From positions 215,913 through 279,912 of the forward strand of contig CANLSM010000001.1 in NCBI GenBank assembly GCA_947493745.1: 64,000 nt of DNA, written 5' to 3'. Source of the stretch: an uncultured Paracoccaceae bacterium (GTDB lineage Bacteria; Pseudomonadota; Alphaproteobacteria; Rhodobacterales; Rhodobacteraceae). The position numbers were made by a program, and so were the translations under genes. Under the pieces are notes generated by a model, which did no database searches, had not been told where the DNA came from, and was given only the letters and a program-made list of their open reading frames with translations. Shown here one piece after another: positions 39,240 to 48,269 of the stretch. The number at the start of each line of letters is the position of its first letter. Positions within the stretch are counted from its first letter, which is position 1.

Positions 39240-39704
39240 ATGGAGCTTTCGGATATCCTTTTTCAGAATGCTGTGCGCGTACCAGTAAAGGTTCAGAGCA
39301 AGAAGCGGCTTTTGCAGGAAATCTCAGAAATTGCCTCCGAGGTTTACGGTTTCTCGGACAGCGCCGTGTTCAACGCGCTGATGGAGCGTGAGGCACTTGG
39401 TCCGACAGGCGTTGGACACGGCGTCGCCATTCCCCATGCCAGACTGGCTGAGGTGGAGAACGTGTGCGGTCTCTTTCTGCGTCTCGACACCCCGGTCGAT
39501 TTCGACTCTGTGGATCGCAAGCCGGTCGATCTGGTCTTCGTTCTGCTCGCCCCGAAATCCGCCGGTGCCAGCCATCTCAAAGCGCTAGCGCGGGTCTCGC
39601 GGACCCTGCGGGATGAGGCGATGTGCAACAAGATCCGCTCGACCGAAGACGCCGCAGCCGTTTATTCCATCCTGACGGACGAAAGCGCCTCAGAGGCTGC
39701 CTGA
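39240..39704 (+). CDS. ptsN: PTS IIA-like nitrogen regulatory protein
   Basis: A 154-residue protein of the PTS EIIA type 2 fold. The phosphoryl-accepting histidine is H66 in GVAIPHARL. LDTPVDFDSVDRKPVDLVFVLLAP and HLKALARVSR are typical of PtsN. It receives phosphate from the nitrogen PTS (PtsP, NPr, not in the window) and regulates carbon, nitrogen and potassium functions by protein contact. ATG 39240 is preferred; the GTG directly before it would add one residue. It converges on the sulfotransferase-like gene with a 15-base overlap. Confidence 0.95.
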   Translation: MELSDILFQNAVRVPVKVQSKKRLLQEISEIASEVYGFSDSAVFNALMEREALGPTGVGHGVAIPHARLAEVENVCGLFLRLDTPVDFDSVDRKPVDLVFVLLAPKSAGASHLKALARVSRTLRDEAMCNKIRSTEDAAAVYSILTDESASEAA

Positions 39705-41084
39705 GAAGCCGAAACGCCTGAAATCCTGTGAATAGAGATCGCGGATCTTGGCCTCTATCTCGGGCGTTCTGATCTCTCTCAAGGGAAACCGGGGATCAGG
39801 CTCGACAGGCCCCGCTGGCTGACCGGTCAGACCGGCAAGGCCGCCAAGATAGGCTGCGTCCTCCGAGAAATGCCCGTCGCTGAGGATGATCGTCAGCGGC
39901 ATGTGCGGCCTCAAAGCATCGACGAGATCAGCCTGCCGCACCCAGACCGGATCGTTCCTGATCGGCGTTTGCCCTGAAAGGTTGAGCTTCAGGAAGTCGA
40001 GATAGCCACCGAACGCCTTGCGATGTGCCGCCATATCATAGCCCGGCATCGGTCCTTCCGCGGTCTCGGGCAGCGCCAATCCATATTTCGTTTGCAGGTC
40101 TTGCCGAATGTAAGGAAAGCCCGCATCGGTGACATGAAAGATATGTCGCATGAACCCGGCATAGGCGCGCTCCAGCGGATGCTGCACGAAGGTAAAGCAG
40201 ATCGGGCGATCCGCATCCTGAACCCAGTCCTGCATCGCGGCCGGGTTCTTGAGCTTGCGCGCTTCCAGGATCCAGTTGCGGATATGCGCGTCGTTTGCCC
40301 CGGGCAGGCTGGCATAGAGCATCTTGTCGGTTGCCAGAAAACGCATGGCCCGCAGATAGGGCCGCGCATCCGGGGTCAGGATTTCCCGCTCGGCGATATA
40401 GCCCGAACGGGAGAGATACTCCGAGAACACGTCATAATTCTCAATCCGGTCCCGGAAGCTGGACGGGTTCTGACGCTTGGTCGGCTCTTTCAGCGACTTC
40501 AGGTCTTGCGAGGCTCCAAGATAGGCGGCCAGCCCGTTCAGAACGGCCACGTCCTTGCATTCCTCGTAGCGGATCGGGAAATAGCTTTGCCCGGCAAGAC
40601 GGATCTTGCGCTCAAGATCCGCGTAGAACTGCTCATGATCGGCGCAATAGGTTTCGAACTCGTCCGGTTCAAAGGTGATCCGGGTGATCTTGCGCGTCTT
40701 CTCCCGCCCGACGCGCCATTGCCCGGTTTCCCGCGCCGCCTTGACGGATAGATAGGATTCCAGCGGTTGTCGGCGTAGCACGATCTTGGCACAGGTCGGA
40801 TCTTCGATAACCTGTGCCCGCACCCGCAGATCATGTTTGGGAAACATCCTGAACCCCGGAAGACCGGGTTTCGCCCGGATCGCCTGCAACAACCGCTCTG
40901 GCCGCCGGTCACGCTGTTCCATGTTGATGCCGAGATAGCGCTCCGTGCCCTCCTCTCCGATGAAGAACGGATTGAAAAGCTCACCATGGCATCTGAGATC
41001 ATCATACTGATTGAGACCCGCTTCAAGCAGGTTGGAACCGGTTCGCATCGAGGCAAACACAACAAAAGATGTGAACTGACCCAT
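39690..41084 (-). CDS. Two-part sulfotransferase-like protein
   Basis: A 464-residue protein. The N-terminal half has FVVFASMRTGSNLLEAGLN, a PAPS-binding 5' loop as in NodH/Stf0 sulfotransferases, followed by KIVLRRQPLESYLS, which fits the 3' phosphate-binding segment. The C-terminal half has a separate RPICFTFVQHPLERAYAGF motif like the 3' site of carbohydrate sulfotransferases (family 2). This suggests two fused sulfotransferase-like domains, though the second lacks a clear 5' loop. The start at 41084 lies ten bases after the upstream gene's stop; 41183 would overlap it. The product could sulfate a surface polysaccharide made by the neighbours. Confidence 0.75.
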   Translation of the reverse strand: MGQFTSFVVFASMRTGSNLLEAGLNQYDDLRCHGELFNPFFIGEEGTERYLGINMEQRDRRPERLLQAIRAKPGLPGFRMFPKHDLRVRAQVIEDPTCAKIVLRRQPLESYLSVKAARETGQWRVGREKTRKITRITFEPDEFETYCADHEQFYADLERKIRLAGQSYFPIRYEECKDVAVLNGLAAYLGASQDLKSLKEPTKRQNPSSFRDRIENYDVFSEYLSRSGYIAEREILTPDARPYLRAMRFLATDKMLYASLPGANDAHIRNWILEARKLKNPAAMQDWVQDADRPICFTFVQHPLERAYAGFMRHIFHVTDAGFPYIRQDLQTKYGLALPETAEGPMPGYDMAAHRKAFGGYLDFLKLNLSGQTPIRNDPVWVRQADLVDALRPHMPLTIILSDGHFSEDAAYLGGLAGLTGQPAGPVEPDPRFPLREIRTPEIEAKIRDLYSQDFRRFGFSGSL

Positions 41085-41094
41085 GAAACTCTGT

Positions 41095-42576
41095 CTACCC
41101 CGAGGTCTGCGGTTTTGTCGAAGGCTTAAGCACGAGCGGCCTGGGAGTGATGCCATTTCGCACCGGCAGGTTTTGTCGGACAATGTCTGCGAGCCGGTCT
41201 GGAGGATCCTCGTGAGTCAGGTTGATGATGTTGGCGCGCGCAGTTGGGCCGTTGAGGAAAGTATCACGCGCGGTTGCCTGATCGCTCAATCCGCGCAACC
41301 GGAAGAGGGTGGCATTGGGGTCCTGCACGATGAACTCCGCCATCCGTTTGCTTTGAGGGGGTTCAAAGAAAAAGCTGTGATGCGGTTCGGATCTGTTCCA
41401 CAGAAGCCGGATCAGGAACTGCGCGGCCATTCTGTCGCGCAAAGCGACCGTACCTGCCAGATTACCCTCCGTCACCACGCTTTGAGGTGAGAAATCCGCA
41501 TGGCTCTCACCGAAGAGATAGCCATGCGCGCAAGTCCCGGTCTGGCTTTCCAGCCATGACCTGAGATCGGACAGAACCTCGCCGAACCCCTCAAAGACCG
41601 CGTAGGCCCCGGGTGTCGCGAACTGTTTCTCATATCCGCGCGCCGTGTGGCGACCGGGCATGATAAGCCCGGGCCTGCCTCTGGTCCGCCGATCAAGCAC
41701 CTGGTCGAGATAGGTATCGAGTCCCTCCGCCCCGTCGCCTTGCCGGTCGGAAAGGAACCGGTCGTAGAGACCATCGGCCTTTGGCCATATCTTGCGGGCG
41801 AACCATCGACCGCATCCGGCAAGCATGTCACCATGGTCGTCGTGAAACACAAACGGTTTACCCTGCGCATCGAAGCGCGCGAAGGTGGGTGAGCGTGACA
41901 GGATGTCCGCCCCGTGCCGCATCGCCATGGTCTGAAAATAGGACTCGTCGGGGATGAAAGTGGTGCGGAAGTATCGGTCGATCGCCTGCCCATCCGGGTC
42001 GCTCAGGATGCATTCCAGCGTCTTGCGGGAAAGGCACCACCATTGCGATCCTATATGCGGCTCCAGCCCGAAGGGTATCTTGCGGCGAATGCCAAGCTTC
42101 CGCTGAATGTCCACCAACCTGTCGAAGAGCTTGCGATGGGTTCGGAAGCCGACGGGGAAATGCAGCGTGAATCGCTCGAAAGACAGCCCGTCGCGGACCC
42201 AGGCTCCCTCAGTTGCGGGTACGGTTTCCATAAGGTCCTGATCAGGATGCTCCGCCAGATACCGCTGAAACTCGGCCAGCGGTCGGACCGGCAGGCAGGA
42301 GCCCGACAGAAGACAGACATGCGAGATCTCGGACCAGGTCTTCAATGCCGTTGCCGCGGCATCCCGAGCAGCTTCAACCAGTTCGAACCGCCCCCAGTCA
42401 CAGGCGTATTTTTGCATGACAAGAACGGTGTCCGAGGCAAGGCCCGCGAGATCACCTCCGTCCATCCGGGTATCGAGATGCAAGACGACCCGCGCGCCGG
42501 CATTGCTCAGATAGCGCACCAGTTGGCTGACCCGCTGCGGATGGGAATGCGCCATGACAGCGAAACCGACGCTCAC
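41095..42576 (-). CDS. Core-2/I-branching-type beta-N-acetylglucosaminyltransferase-like protein
   Basis: A 493-residue protein. Its N-terminal 250 residues fit the GT14 branch family: GFAVMAHSHPQRVSQLVRYL, VVLHLDTR, HVCLLSGSCLPVRP and GSQWWCLSRKTLECIL, plus FIPDESYFQT with the catalytic acidic residues. The C-terminal 200 residues (about 290-493) form an extra domain that I associate with Rhodobacterales members of this family, of unknown role. It overlaps the upstream GT2 gene by ATGA and precedes the sulfotransferase-like gene by ten bases, so the three act together on one glycan. Confidence 0.8.
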   Translation of the reverse strand: MSVGFAVMAHSHPQRVSQLVRYLSNAGARVVLHLDTRMDGGDLAGLASDTVLVMQKYACDWGRFELVEAARDAAATALKTWSEISHVCLLSGSCLPVRPLAEFQRYLAEHPDQDLMETVPATEGAWVRDGLSFERFTLHFPVGFRTHRKLFDRLVDIQRKLGIRRKIPFGLEPHIGSQWWCLSRKTLECILSDPDGQAIDRYFRTTFIPDESYFQTMAMRHGADILSRSPTFARFDAQGKPFVFHDDHGDMLAGCGRWFARKIWPKADGLYDRFLSDRQGDGAEGLDTYLDQVLDRRTRGRPGLIMPGRHTARGYEKQFATPGAYAVFEGFGEVLSDLRSWLESQTGTCAHGYLFGESHADFSPQSVVTEGNLAGTVALRDRMAAQFLIRLLWNRSEPHHSFFFEPPQSKRMAEFIVQDPNATLFRLRGLSDQATARDTFLNGPTARANIINLTHEDPPDRLADIVRQNLPVRNGITPRPLVLKPSTKPQTSG

Positions 42577-43583
42577 GCCCAGCCTCCAAACGACATCAGG
42601 CCGAGCGCATCAAGCTGACGCCAGTCCTCGTAGCGGGTCGAGTGATCCGTATCGAAGCGGATGCCGCCCCCAAGCGTCTCCGCATAGGCCAGATACTCCC
42701 GGCTGGCCGCATAATGCTGTCTACGCTCCAGTTCTTCCGTGACCTTGGTGCCCAGGCTGTCGAGAAACTTTGCATGCAGAAGGCAGCCGCTGACCTTCTC
42801 GCCACCCCATTCCTCGTAAACACGGTTGAGCCCGCGCGGCAAAAGGTGATGGGTCGAGCTGACATAGACCGCGCCCTTTTGCCATTTCAACAGAGGTATC
42901 TTGTTGAGTGCTGGTGCTCGCGCAGGGGCATCGTCAAACACGACCCGCTGTCTCGGCCCGCCTTGTATCCAGAGGTGATTGTACATCGGATTGCGGTTGA
43001 CCACGTAGTTGCCGCTGTCGAAATGGGTCAGTATCTCGAACGGGTCCTGACCCTCTGAATAGGCGGTCTCACCGGTGGGCCCTTCGGGATACATGTCGAT
43101 CAGCAGGGTCCCGAAGCTTTTGACATTGCCCGCATCCAGCCAATCGGTCAGGGCTGAAAGAGGCCTCGTATCCATGTAGGGGTAGACGAGAAACTCATCG
43201 GTATCGACCACCAGCGCCCAATGACCGACCCCGTGGCGGGACAGAAGCGCGTTGATCCAGTCCATCCCGAACCGGGCCTTCTTGTAGGATCCATCGGTCC
43301 GCCAGAGCGAGCAGTCTTTCTGATCTTGGACAATGTCGTCGCTACCATCGGTTGAACCGTTATCAACGATCAGGAAATGCCCGACCCCGAGCCTGCGATA
43401 GTAATCGAGAAAATAGGGCAGCCTTGTCCGCTCGTTGCGCAGCGTTGCAAAGAGCAGGATATCGTCAGGGCCGATCTGATCGGTTCGATCCGCGCTCACC
43501 TTGAGCGATTGCCGCTTTCGCATGGCCCTCAGCAGCAGCTTCTTCCGCTCAAGGCGCAGACGATATCGGGTCAATAGGTTCAT
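42573..43583 (-). CDS. Glycosyltransferase family 2 (GT-A type)
   Basis: A 336-residue protein of the Glyco_tranf_2_4/GT92-like group. ILLFATLRNERTRLPYFLDYYRRLG and FLIVDNGSTDGSDDIV are the nucleotide-sugar site, and ALVVDTDEFLVYP is the metal-binding DxD equivalent. A basic N-terminus (residues 1-30) may touch the membrane. No transmembrane helix is visible. It overlaps the GT14-type gene by four bases, so it is translationally coupled. Sugar donor and acceptor are unknown. Confidence 0.85.
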   Translation of the reverse strand: MNLLTRYRLRLERKKLLLRAMRKRQSLKVSADRTDQIGPDDILLFATLRNERTRLPYFLDYYRRLGVGHFLIVDNGSTDGSDDIVQDQKDCSLWRTDGSYKKARFGMDWINALLSRHGVGHWALVVDTDEFLVYPYMDTRPLSALTDWLDAGNVKSFGTLLIDMYPEGPTGETAYSEGQDPFEILTHFDSGNYVVNRNPMYNHLWIQGGPRQRVVFDDAPARAPALNKIPLLKWQKGAVYVSSTHHLLPRGLNRVYEEWGGEKVSGCLLHAKFLDSLGTKVTEELERRQHYAASREYLAYAETLGGGIRFDTDHSTRYEDWRQLDALGLMSFGGWA

Positions 43584-43641
43584 GCGCGCGGACTGTTATC
43601 GCCTTGCAATTGTACTCTCGGTTCTAGGCGTCCATGTGCGT

Positions 43642-44841
43642 TCACTCAAGTGCCGCGAAAACACCGGTGAAATGCTGGTCCCATGTCGGTGCCCTGAAGT
43701 CGCGCACACTTTGGGCCGGGCTTTCGCAATGCTGCTGGATCGCGCCCGACCAGCCCGCCCGATCACCGGGATCGAGGTAAGTCGGCAAATCGGACGAAAT
43801 TTCCCGAAATGCCGGCAGATCGGAGGCAATGACCGGCAAGCCCATCTGCAATGCTTCTGCCAGAGGCAGGCCGAACCCTTCGGCGAGTGAGGGGAAGAGC
43901 AGCGCCCGAGCGCTAGCCATCAGATCACCCAGCGCATGATCGGAAAGCTGACCATGTTCGAGGATCGCATGACCCAACAGAGGCGATGCTTCCAGACGCT
44001 CGAAGAAACCCTCGTTTGCCCAGCCTCGCCGCCCGACAATGTGAAGTTTTGGCATCTGCGCGGGCGGGCGCGTGGCCGCTAACTCCTCCCACAGATTGAG
44101 GAGCAGGATATGGTTTTTCCGCGGCTCGATCGTACCAAGGACAATGAATTCCGGGTGATCGAGAGGCGCGCGCCGACGGGGCGTCACCGGGACGCCCAAA
44201 TGGGCGACCACGGTATCGCAAGACATGTCCCATTGCTCCATGACAGCCCAGAGGCAGGATTGCGTATGGGTCGAATTGCAGATCAGAAGGTCGGCATTGT
44301 CGATGACGCCGCGCAGCTGACGGGCGAAACGCGTGGGCGTCTCGGCCCGGGTGGTCTGCGGCAGATCAAGCGGGATGGTGTCATGGACCAGAACTGCAAT
44401 CCGCCCGGCGCCGCCCAAGCGGACTTGCTGCAGGGTTGAGCTTGCCTGATTGGAATGGCCCGTATTGAGATAGACGAAGCCATCCGGCAGCATTTTCCGC
44501 AATGTGCGTCCGAGGCTGACCCTTGGGGCTTTCGCGATGCACAACCGCCTCAGCGTGGCCTCAACCCGGCGCTGCAAGGGGCTTTGCCGTCGACCAAGCT
44601 GACTCAGGAGATCGGGCCTCTGCCAACGCTTCTCTCCGTCGAAATGCTGCAGGAATGCGGTCATTCCCTTGACATCCAGAAGGGCAAAACCGCCCAGCGC
44701 CTTGGCGAGAAAGCAACTGTCGTGCAGCGTCAAGGCGTAATCAATATAGGCCCGCTCAACCCGATCCACCCCGGTTGGCAGGCCCTGACCGGCCCTCGAC
44801 AGAGTGCGGGAAATATCGATCAGAAGCGGGGTACCCGACAT
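43642..44841 (-). CDS. Glycosyltransferase family 4 (group 1)
   Basis: A 399-residue GT-B enzyme. The C-terminal donor domain has FIVLGTIEPRKNHILLLNLW, LHIVGRRGW and FPSLAEGFGLPLAEALQMGLP with the E-x7-E motif. The N-terminal half (PTGVDRVERAYIDYAL) resembles the acceptor domain of mannosyl- or galactosyltransferases in exopolysaccharide loci. It ends one base before galE's last base, placing galE and this gene in one minus-strand operon. Specificity cannot be read. Confidence 0.9.
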   Translation of the reverse strand: MSGTPLLIDISRTLSRAGQGLPTGVDRVERAYIDYALTLHDSCFLAKALGGFALLDVKGMTAFLQHFDGEKRWQRPDLLSQLGRRQSPLQRRVEATLRRLCIAKAPRVSLGRTLRKMLPDGFVYLNTGHSNQASSTLQQVRLGGAGRIAVLVHDTIPLDLPQTTRAETPTRFARQLRGVIDNADLLICNSTHTQSCLWAVMEQWDMSCDTVVAHLGVPVTPRRRAPLDHPEFIVLGTIEPRKNHILLLNLWEELAATRPPAQMPKLHIVGRRGWANEGFFERLEASPLLGHAILEHGQLSDHALGDLMASARALLFPSLAEGFGLPLAEALQMGLPVIASDLPAFREISSDLPTYLDPGDRAGWSGAIQQHCESPAQSVRDFRAPTWDQHFTGVFAALE

Positions 44842-45825
44842 CTACTCGGTATAGCCCGGCATCTGATGCCAGCCCCAGGCATCGGCGATCATCTGCGGCA
44901 AGGTCGAGCGTTCGGCCCGCCATCCGAGAACCTCCGTCGCGCGGGTGCTGCCCGACACCAGTGCGGCGCAGTCACCCGGCCGCCTCGGACCTTCCACAAC
45001 CGGCACCGGCTGGTCGGTCACCTCGCCCACCGCATCGACAACCTCGCGCACCGAAAAGCCACGACCCGTGCCAAGGTTGAACACGGTCTCTTCACTGCCC
45101 GCCTCCAGCGCCTGCAACCCGAGAATGTGCGCCTCCACCAGATCCATGACGTGAACATAGTCGCGCACACATGTTCCGTCCGGTGTCGGATAATCGGTTC
45201 CAAAGATGGTCATCGCATCCCGGCGGCCCCGCACCGCATCAAGCGCCAGCGGGATGAGATGTGTCTCGGGGCGATGAAACTCACCGACCTGACGGTCAGG
45301 GTCAGAGCCTGCCACGTTGAAATAGCGAAAGGACATGTGGGCGAGGCCCGAATTGCGAGCATAGTCGCGGATCATGTCTTCAACAGCCCGTTTCGACCCG
45401 CCATAGGCATTGATCGGCTCTTGCGTGCAGGTCTCATCCAGCATGATGCCATCGTGCTCGCCATAGGTTGCACAGGTTGAAGAGAAAACCAGACGCGGAA
45501 CACCTGCTGCTGTCATCGCATCCAGAAGCGTCATTGAGCCCACGACATTGTTGCGCCAGTAAAGGCCCGGCTCTCTCATCGACTGACCGACATCGGAAAG
45601 TGCCGCAAAATGCATCACCGCCTCGGGTCGATGCTGCGCAATCACCTGATCCAGACGCTCGCGGTCCAGCAGGTCGCCCAGCTCAAGCGGCCCGAACTTC
45701 ACCGCCTGCTTCCAGCCGGTGATCAGGCTGTCATAGACAACCGGTTCAAATCCCTTTTCGGCCAGAACCTTGCAGGCATGCGATCCGATATAACCGGCAC
45801 CGCCGGTCACCAGTACCTTGCTCAA
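44842..45825 (-). CDS. galE: UDP-glucose 4-epimerase
   Basis: A 327-residue extended short-chain dehydrogenase interconverting UDP-glucose and UDP-galactose. VTGGAGYIGSHACKVL is the NAD site (residues 6-21), SSTCATYGEHD carries the catalytic Ser/Thr, and AYGGSKRAVEDM is the YxxxK motif. NVAGSD and VRDYVHVMDLVEAHILG are GalE signatures. The length is typical. It directly precedes the GT4 gene and follows galU, giving the activated sugars for the polysaccharide genes. Confidence 0.95.
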   Translation of the reverse strand: MSKVLVTGGAGYIGSHACKVLAEKGFEPVVYDSLITGWKQAVKFGPLELGDLLDRERLDQVIAQHRPEAVMHFAALSDVGQSMREPGLYWRNNVVGSMTLLDAMTAAGVPRLVFSSTCATYGEHDGIMLDETCTQEPINAYGGSKRAVEDMIRDYARNSGLAHMSFRYFNVAGSDPDRQVGEFHRPETHLIPLALDAVRGRRDAMTIFGTDYPTPDGTCVRDYVHVMDLVEAHILGLQALEAGSEETVFNLGTGRGFSVREVVDAVGEVTDQPVPVVEGPRRPGDCAALVSGSTRATEVLGWRAERSTLPQMIADAWGWHQMPGYTE

Positions 45826-45858
45826 AGCACTCTCCTGTAAAGATCCAACGGGACCTTG

Positions 45859-46749
45859 CTATTCGGCAGCTTTGGTTTCTGCAAGAATGTCGGTGAGAAA
45901 TGCGTGGAACTCTTCGCTCAGATCAGGGCGCGACAGACCAAAGGCAACCGTTGCCTGAAGAAATCCTGCCTTGGAGCCGCAATCATAACGCTGGCCGCGG
46001 AACCGGAACCCGTAGACCGACCCGTTGCCGGCCTCCTGTGCAATCGCATCGGTCAGCTGTATCTCGCCACCCGCGCCTGAGCGGATGTTGCTGAGATTTT
46101 CCAGAATCGTGGGGCTGAGGATATAGCGTCCGATCACTGCGAGGTTGGACGGCGCGTCCTCTACCTTAGGCTTCTCGACCATATTCTCGACCGAGACAAC
46201 CGAGCCCATATCCTCGCGCACGCCCAGAACCCCGTAGGAAGAGATGCTGGATTGCGGCACCTCCATGGCAGCGACCATGTTGCCGCCAGTGTTCTGATAA
46301 GCCTCCACCATCTGCTGAAGACAAGGCGTATCGGCCGAAATCACATCATCTGGAAGAAGAACCGCAAAGGGCTCGTCCCCTATCAGGCGCTTGGCACACC
46401 AGACCGCGTGACCCAGACCCAGCGCCTCTTTCTGGCGTACATACGCAATCGCACCGCTGTCCATGTTCGAGCGGTTCAGTTCTTCAAGAAGGGCGGTTTT
46501 CCCCTTTTCCTTCAGGGTCCGCTCCAGAAGCGGGGCCTCGTCGAAATAGTCCTCCAACGCGCTCTTGCCGCGTGAGGTCACAAAGATAAATTCGGTGATC
46601 CCGGCCGCGCGCGCCTCGTCAATGGCGTATTGAATAAGCGGCCTGTCGACCAGAGACATGATCTCCTTGGGGATAGATTTGGTTGCGGGAAGAAACCGCG
46701 TACCCATCCCCGCCACCGGAAATACAGCCTTTGTAACTTTGCGGGTCAT
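45859..46749 (-). CDS. galU: UTP-glucose-1-phosphate uridylyltransferase
   Basis: A 296-residue enzyme making UDP-glucose from UTP and glucose 1-phosphate. The N-terminal GMGTRFLPATKSIPKEI is the pyrophosphorylase signature with the nucleotide loop and lysine. GLGHAVWCAK, VLLPDDVI and GAGGEIQLTDAI are further GalU motifs. A GGAGGGG ribosome binding site precedes the ATG. It is the first gene of the galU-galE-GT4 series on the minus strand, with 33 bases to galE. Confidence 0.97.
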   Translation of the reverse strand: MTRKVTKAVFPVAGMGTRFLPATKSIPKEIMSLVDRPLIQYAIDEARAAGITEFIFVTSRGKSALEDYFDEAPLLERTLKEKGKTALLEELNRSNMDSGAIAYVRQKEALGLGHAVWCAKRLIGDEPFAVLLPDDVISADTPCLQQMVEAYQNTGGNMVAAMEVPQSSISSYGVLGVREDMGSVVSVENMVEKPKVEDAPSNLAVIGRYILSPTILENLSNIRSGAGGEIQLTDAIAQEAGNGSVYGFRFRGQRYDCGSKAGFLQATVAFGLSRPDLSEEFHAFLTDILAETKAAE

Positions 46750-47048
46750 AGCCCCTCCATGAATTCAAATGCCCCCCGGCGACAGAAATCACCAAGAATT
46801 CACTCTGGTTGTCGTTCTCTCGTCTACGGAAAAGTCGGCCAAATTGTAACGAGAATCGGGCAAAACATACGTCCCCTTTGTCAGGGTCAAAGTGCTGATC
46901 GCAACACTCTTTAACACATTGCCTGAAAAACAACGATGATCGCCCTTGCCGGACCTCATCGAAAACGCCAACCCACCCGCGCTGTGACTACCATCAAATT
47001 TACGCTTTCAAAGGCTTTTTTGTTCCATGGCGTTTGATCGGCAAGGGA
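46750..47048. promoter_or_regulatory. galU upstream region
   Basis: A 299-base gap between galU and a glycosyltransferase gene, both on the minus strand. On that strand, TTGACC and TATGTT 15 bases apart (about 46870-46895) could be a weak promoter for galU, with a shorter spacer than normal. GAATTC occurs twice (from about 46764 and 46798). No gene is visible. Confidence 0.3.
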
Positions 47049-48269
47049 TCACTCAGGCAACGGGCCGCGTTTGGATCTGATCCGCTCAAGTTCCCGCCGG
47101 ATGCGGGTGCGAATACCGGCTGGCCGCCATGGCCCCGGGCGCTCATCCCGGCCCCAGATGCCCAGTCGGTGATGCCAGAAACCATCCTTGTGAAACCGCA
47201 CCGAGAGCGGTCGCGGAGAATAGTCCATATCCAGAAACGTAATCTCGCGGCCCTCTCCGGCCAGGCGTGCGGCCTGGCGCAGCTTGCGAAACCGGTTGAG
47301 CGGCGTCGCTGATATCACCATCGGCACCGGCGGTTGCTCGTCTGGGGCTTTCCACGGTTCGGCCGCCGGGATCTTTCCCGGCTCCGGCTGCCTTGTGCGC
47401 CCTTCGGCGAAACCGGCCTCAAGCGTCAGGAGCAACGCTTCGATATCGGCCTTTCCGATCAGACCCAGCATGAAGAGCTTGAGCAAACGCCTGTGATGAT
47501 CGCCCGAGACATGCTGCAAAGCCGCCGTGATATCGGAAAGTCCCGAGTGACAGCGAAGGAAGTAGGCATGACTTGCCCCGATCTCATAGAGTGTCTTTGG
47601 CACCCGCCTTTGGTTCCGGTAGAGACCAGGCGCGGTGGTGTGGTGAACCTCGGCCAGCGGGACGACAGCGCTCATCCACCCGGCCTTGGCCAGCCGCATG
47701 TTCACATCCGCCTCATCGAGATAGTAACGATATGCCTCGTCAAACCCGCCTATGGCGGCAAGCCGGTCACGGCGAAAGGCACAGTTCGTCCCGATGGTCT
47801 TGAGCGTGCCACCGGCCATCGGCGCAAAGATCCGCAGCGAGGTGTCGGGAAGCGCAACCGTTCTGTCATTGCCGTTCCGATCAAAAAGAACGGCCCGGGA
47901 CTGGAACGACACTCCGTTGCCGCCACGCACGAACCCGCCCGCACTGGCGACACGCGGATGCTCGAACCCCGTCACGAGATTTACCAGCCAGGAACATTCC
48001 GGCGCGCTGTCATCGTCGCAGAACGCCACGATGTCGCCGCGACTTGCCGCAAGGCCGAGATTGCGGGCGCGGGAGATGTTGGGCTCTGTCAGATGCAGCA
48101 CTTCGCGCAGATTTCTAACCGGCTCGACATCTGCAACCGGCTGGTCGGTCACCACGATGATTTCGAAATTAGTGTATCTCTGAAGCGCAAGGGCCTTCAG
48201 CGTCTTAGGAAGGTCATGCGGCCTGCTGTGACTGACGACAACCACGCTGACTGTGGGCCATGCGGTCAT
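47049..48269 (-). CDS. Glycosyltransferase family 2
   Basis: A 406-residue protein. SVVVVSHSRPHDLPKTLKAL and FEIIVVTDQP form the donor-binding start. EPNISRARNLGLAASRGDIVAFCDDDSAPE contains the DDD metal site, and the acceptor-side motif is YRYYLDEADVNMRLAKAGW. The C-terminal 120 residues are basic with no assigned domain. It overlaps kdsB by ATGA, suggesting cotranscription with Kdo activation and perhaps work on LPS core or a Kdo-linked capsule. Confidence 0.88.
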   Translation of the reverse strand: MTAWPTVSVVVVSHSRPHDLPKTLKALALQRYTNFEIIVVTDQPVADVEPVRNLREVLHLTEPNISRARNLGLAASRGDIVAFCDDDSAPECSWLVNLVTGFEHPRVASAGGFVRGGNGVSFQSRAVLFDRNGNDRTVALPDTSLRIFAPMAGGTLKTIGTNCAFRRDRLAAIGGFDEAYRYYLDEADVNMRLAKAGWMSAVVPLAEVHHTTAPGLYRNQRRVPKTLYEIGASHAYFLRCHSGLSDITAALQHVSGDHHRRLLKLFMLGLIGKADIEALLLTLEAGFAEGRTRQPEPGKIPAAEPWKAPDEQPPVPMVISATPLNRFRKLRQAARLAGEGREITFLDMDYSPRPLSVRFHKDGFWHHRLGIWGRDERPGPWRPAGIRTRIRRELERIRSKRGPLPE

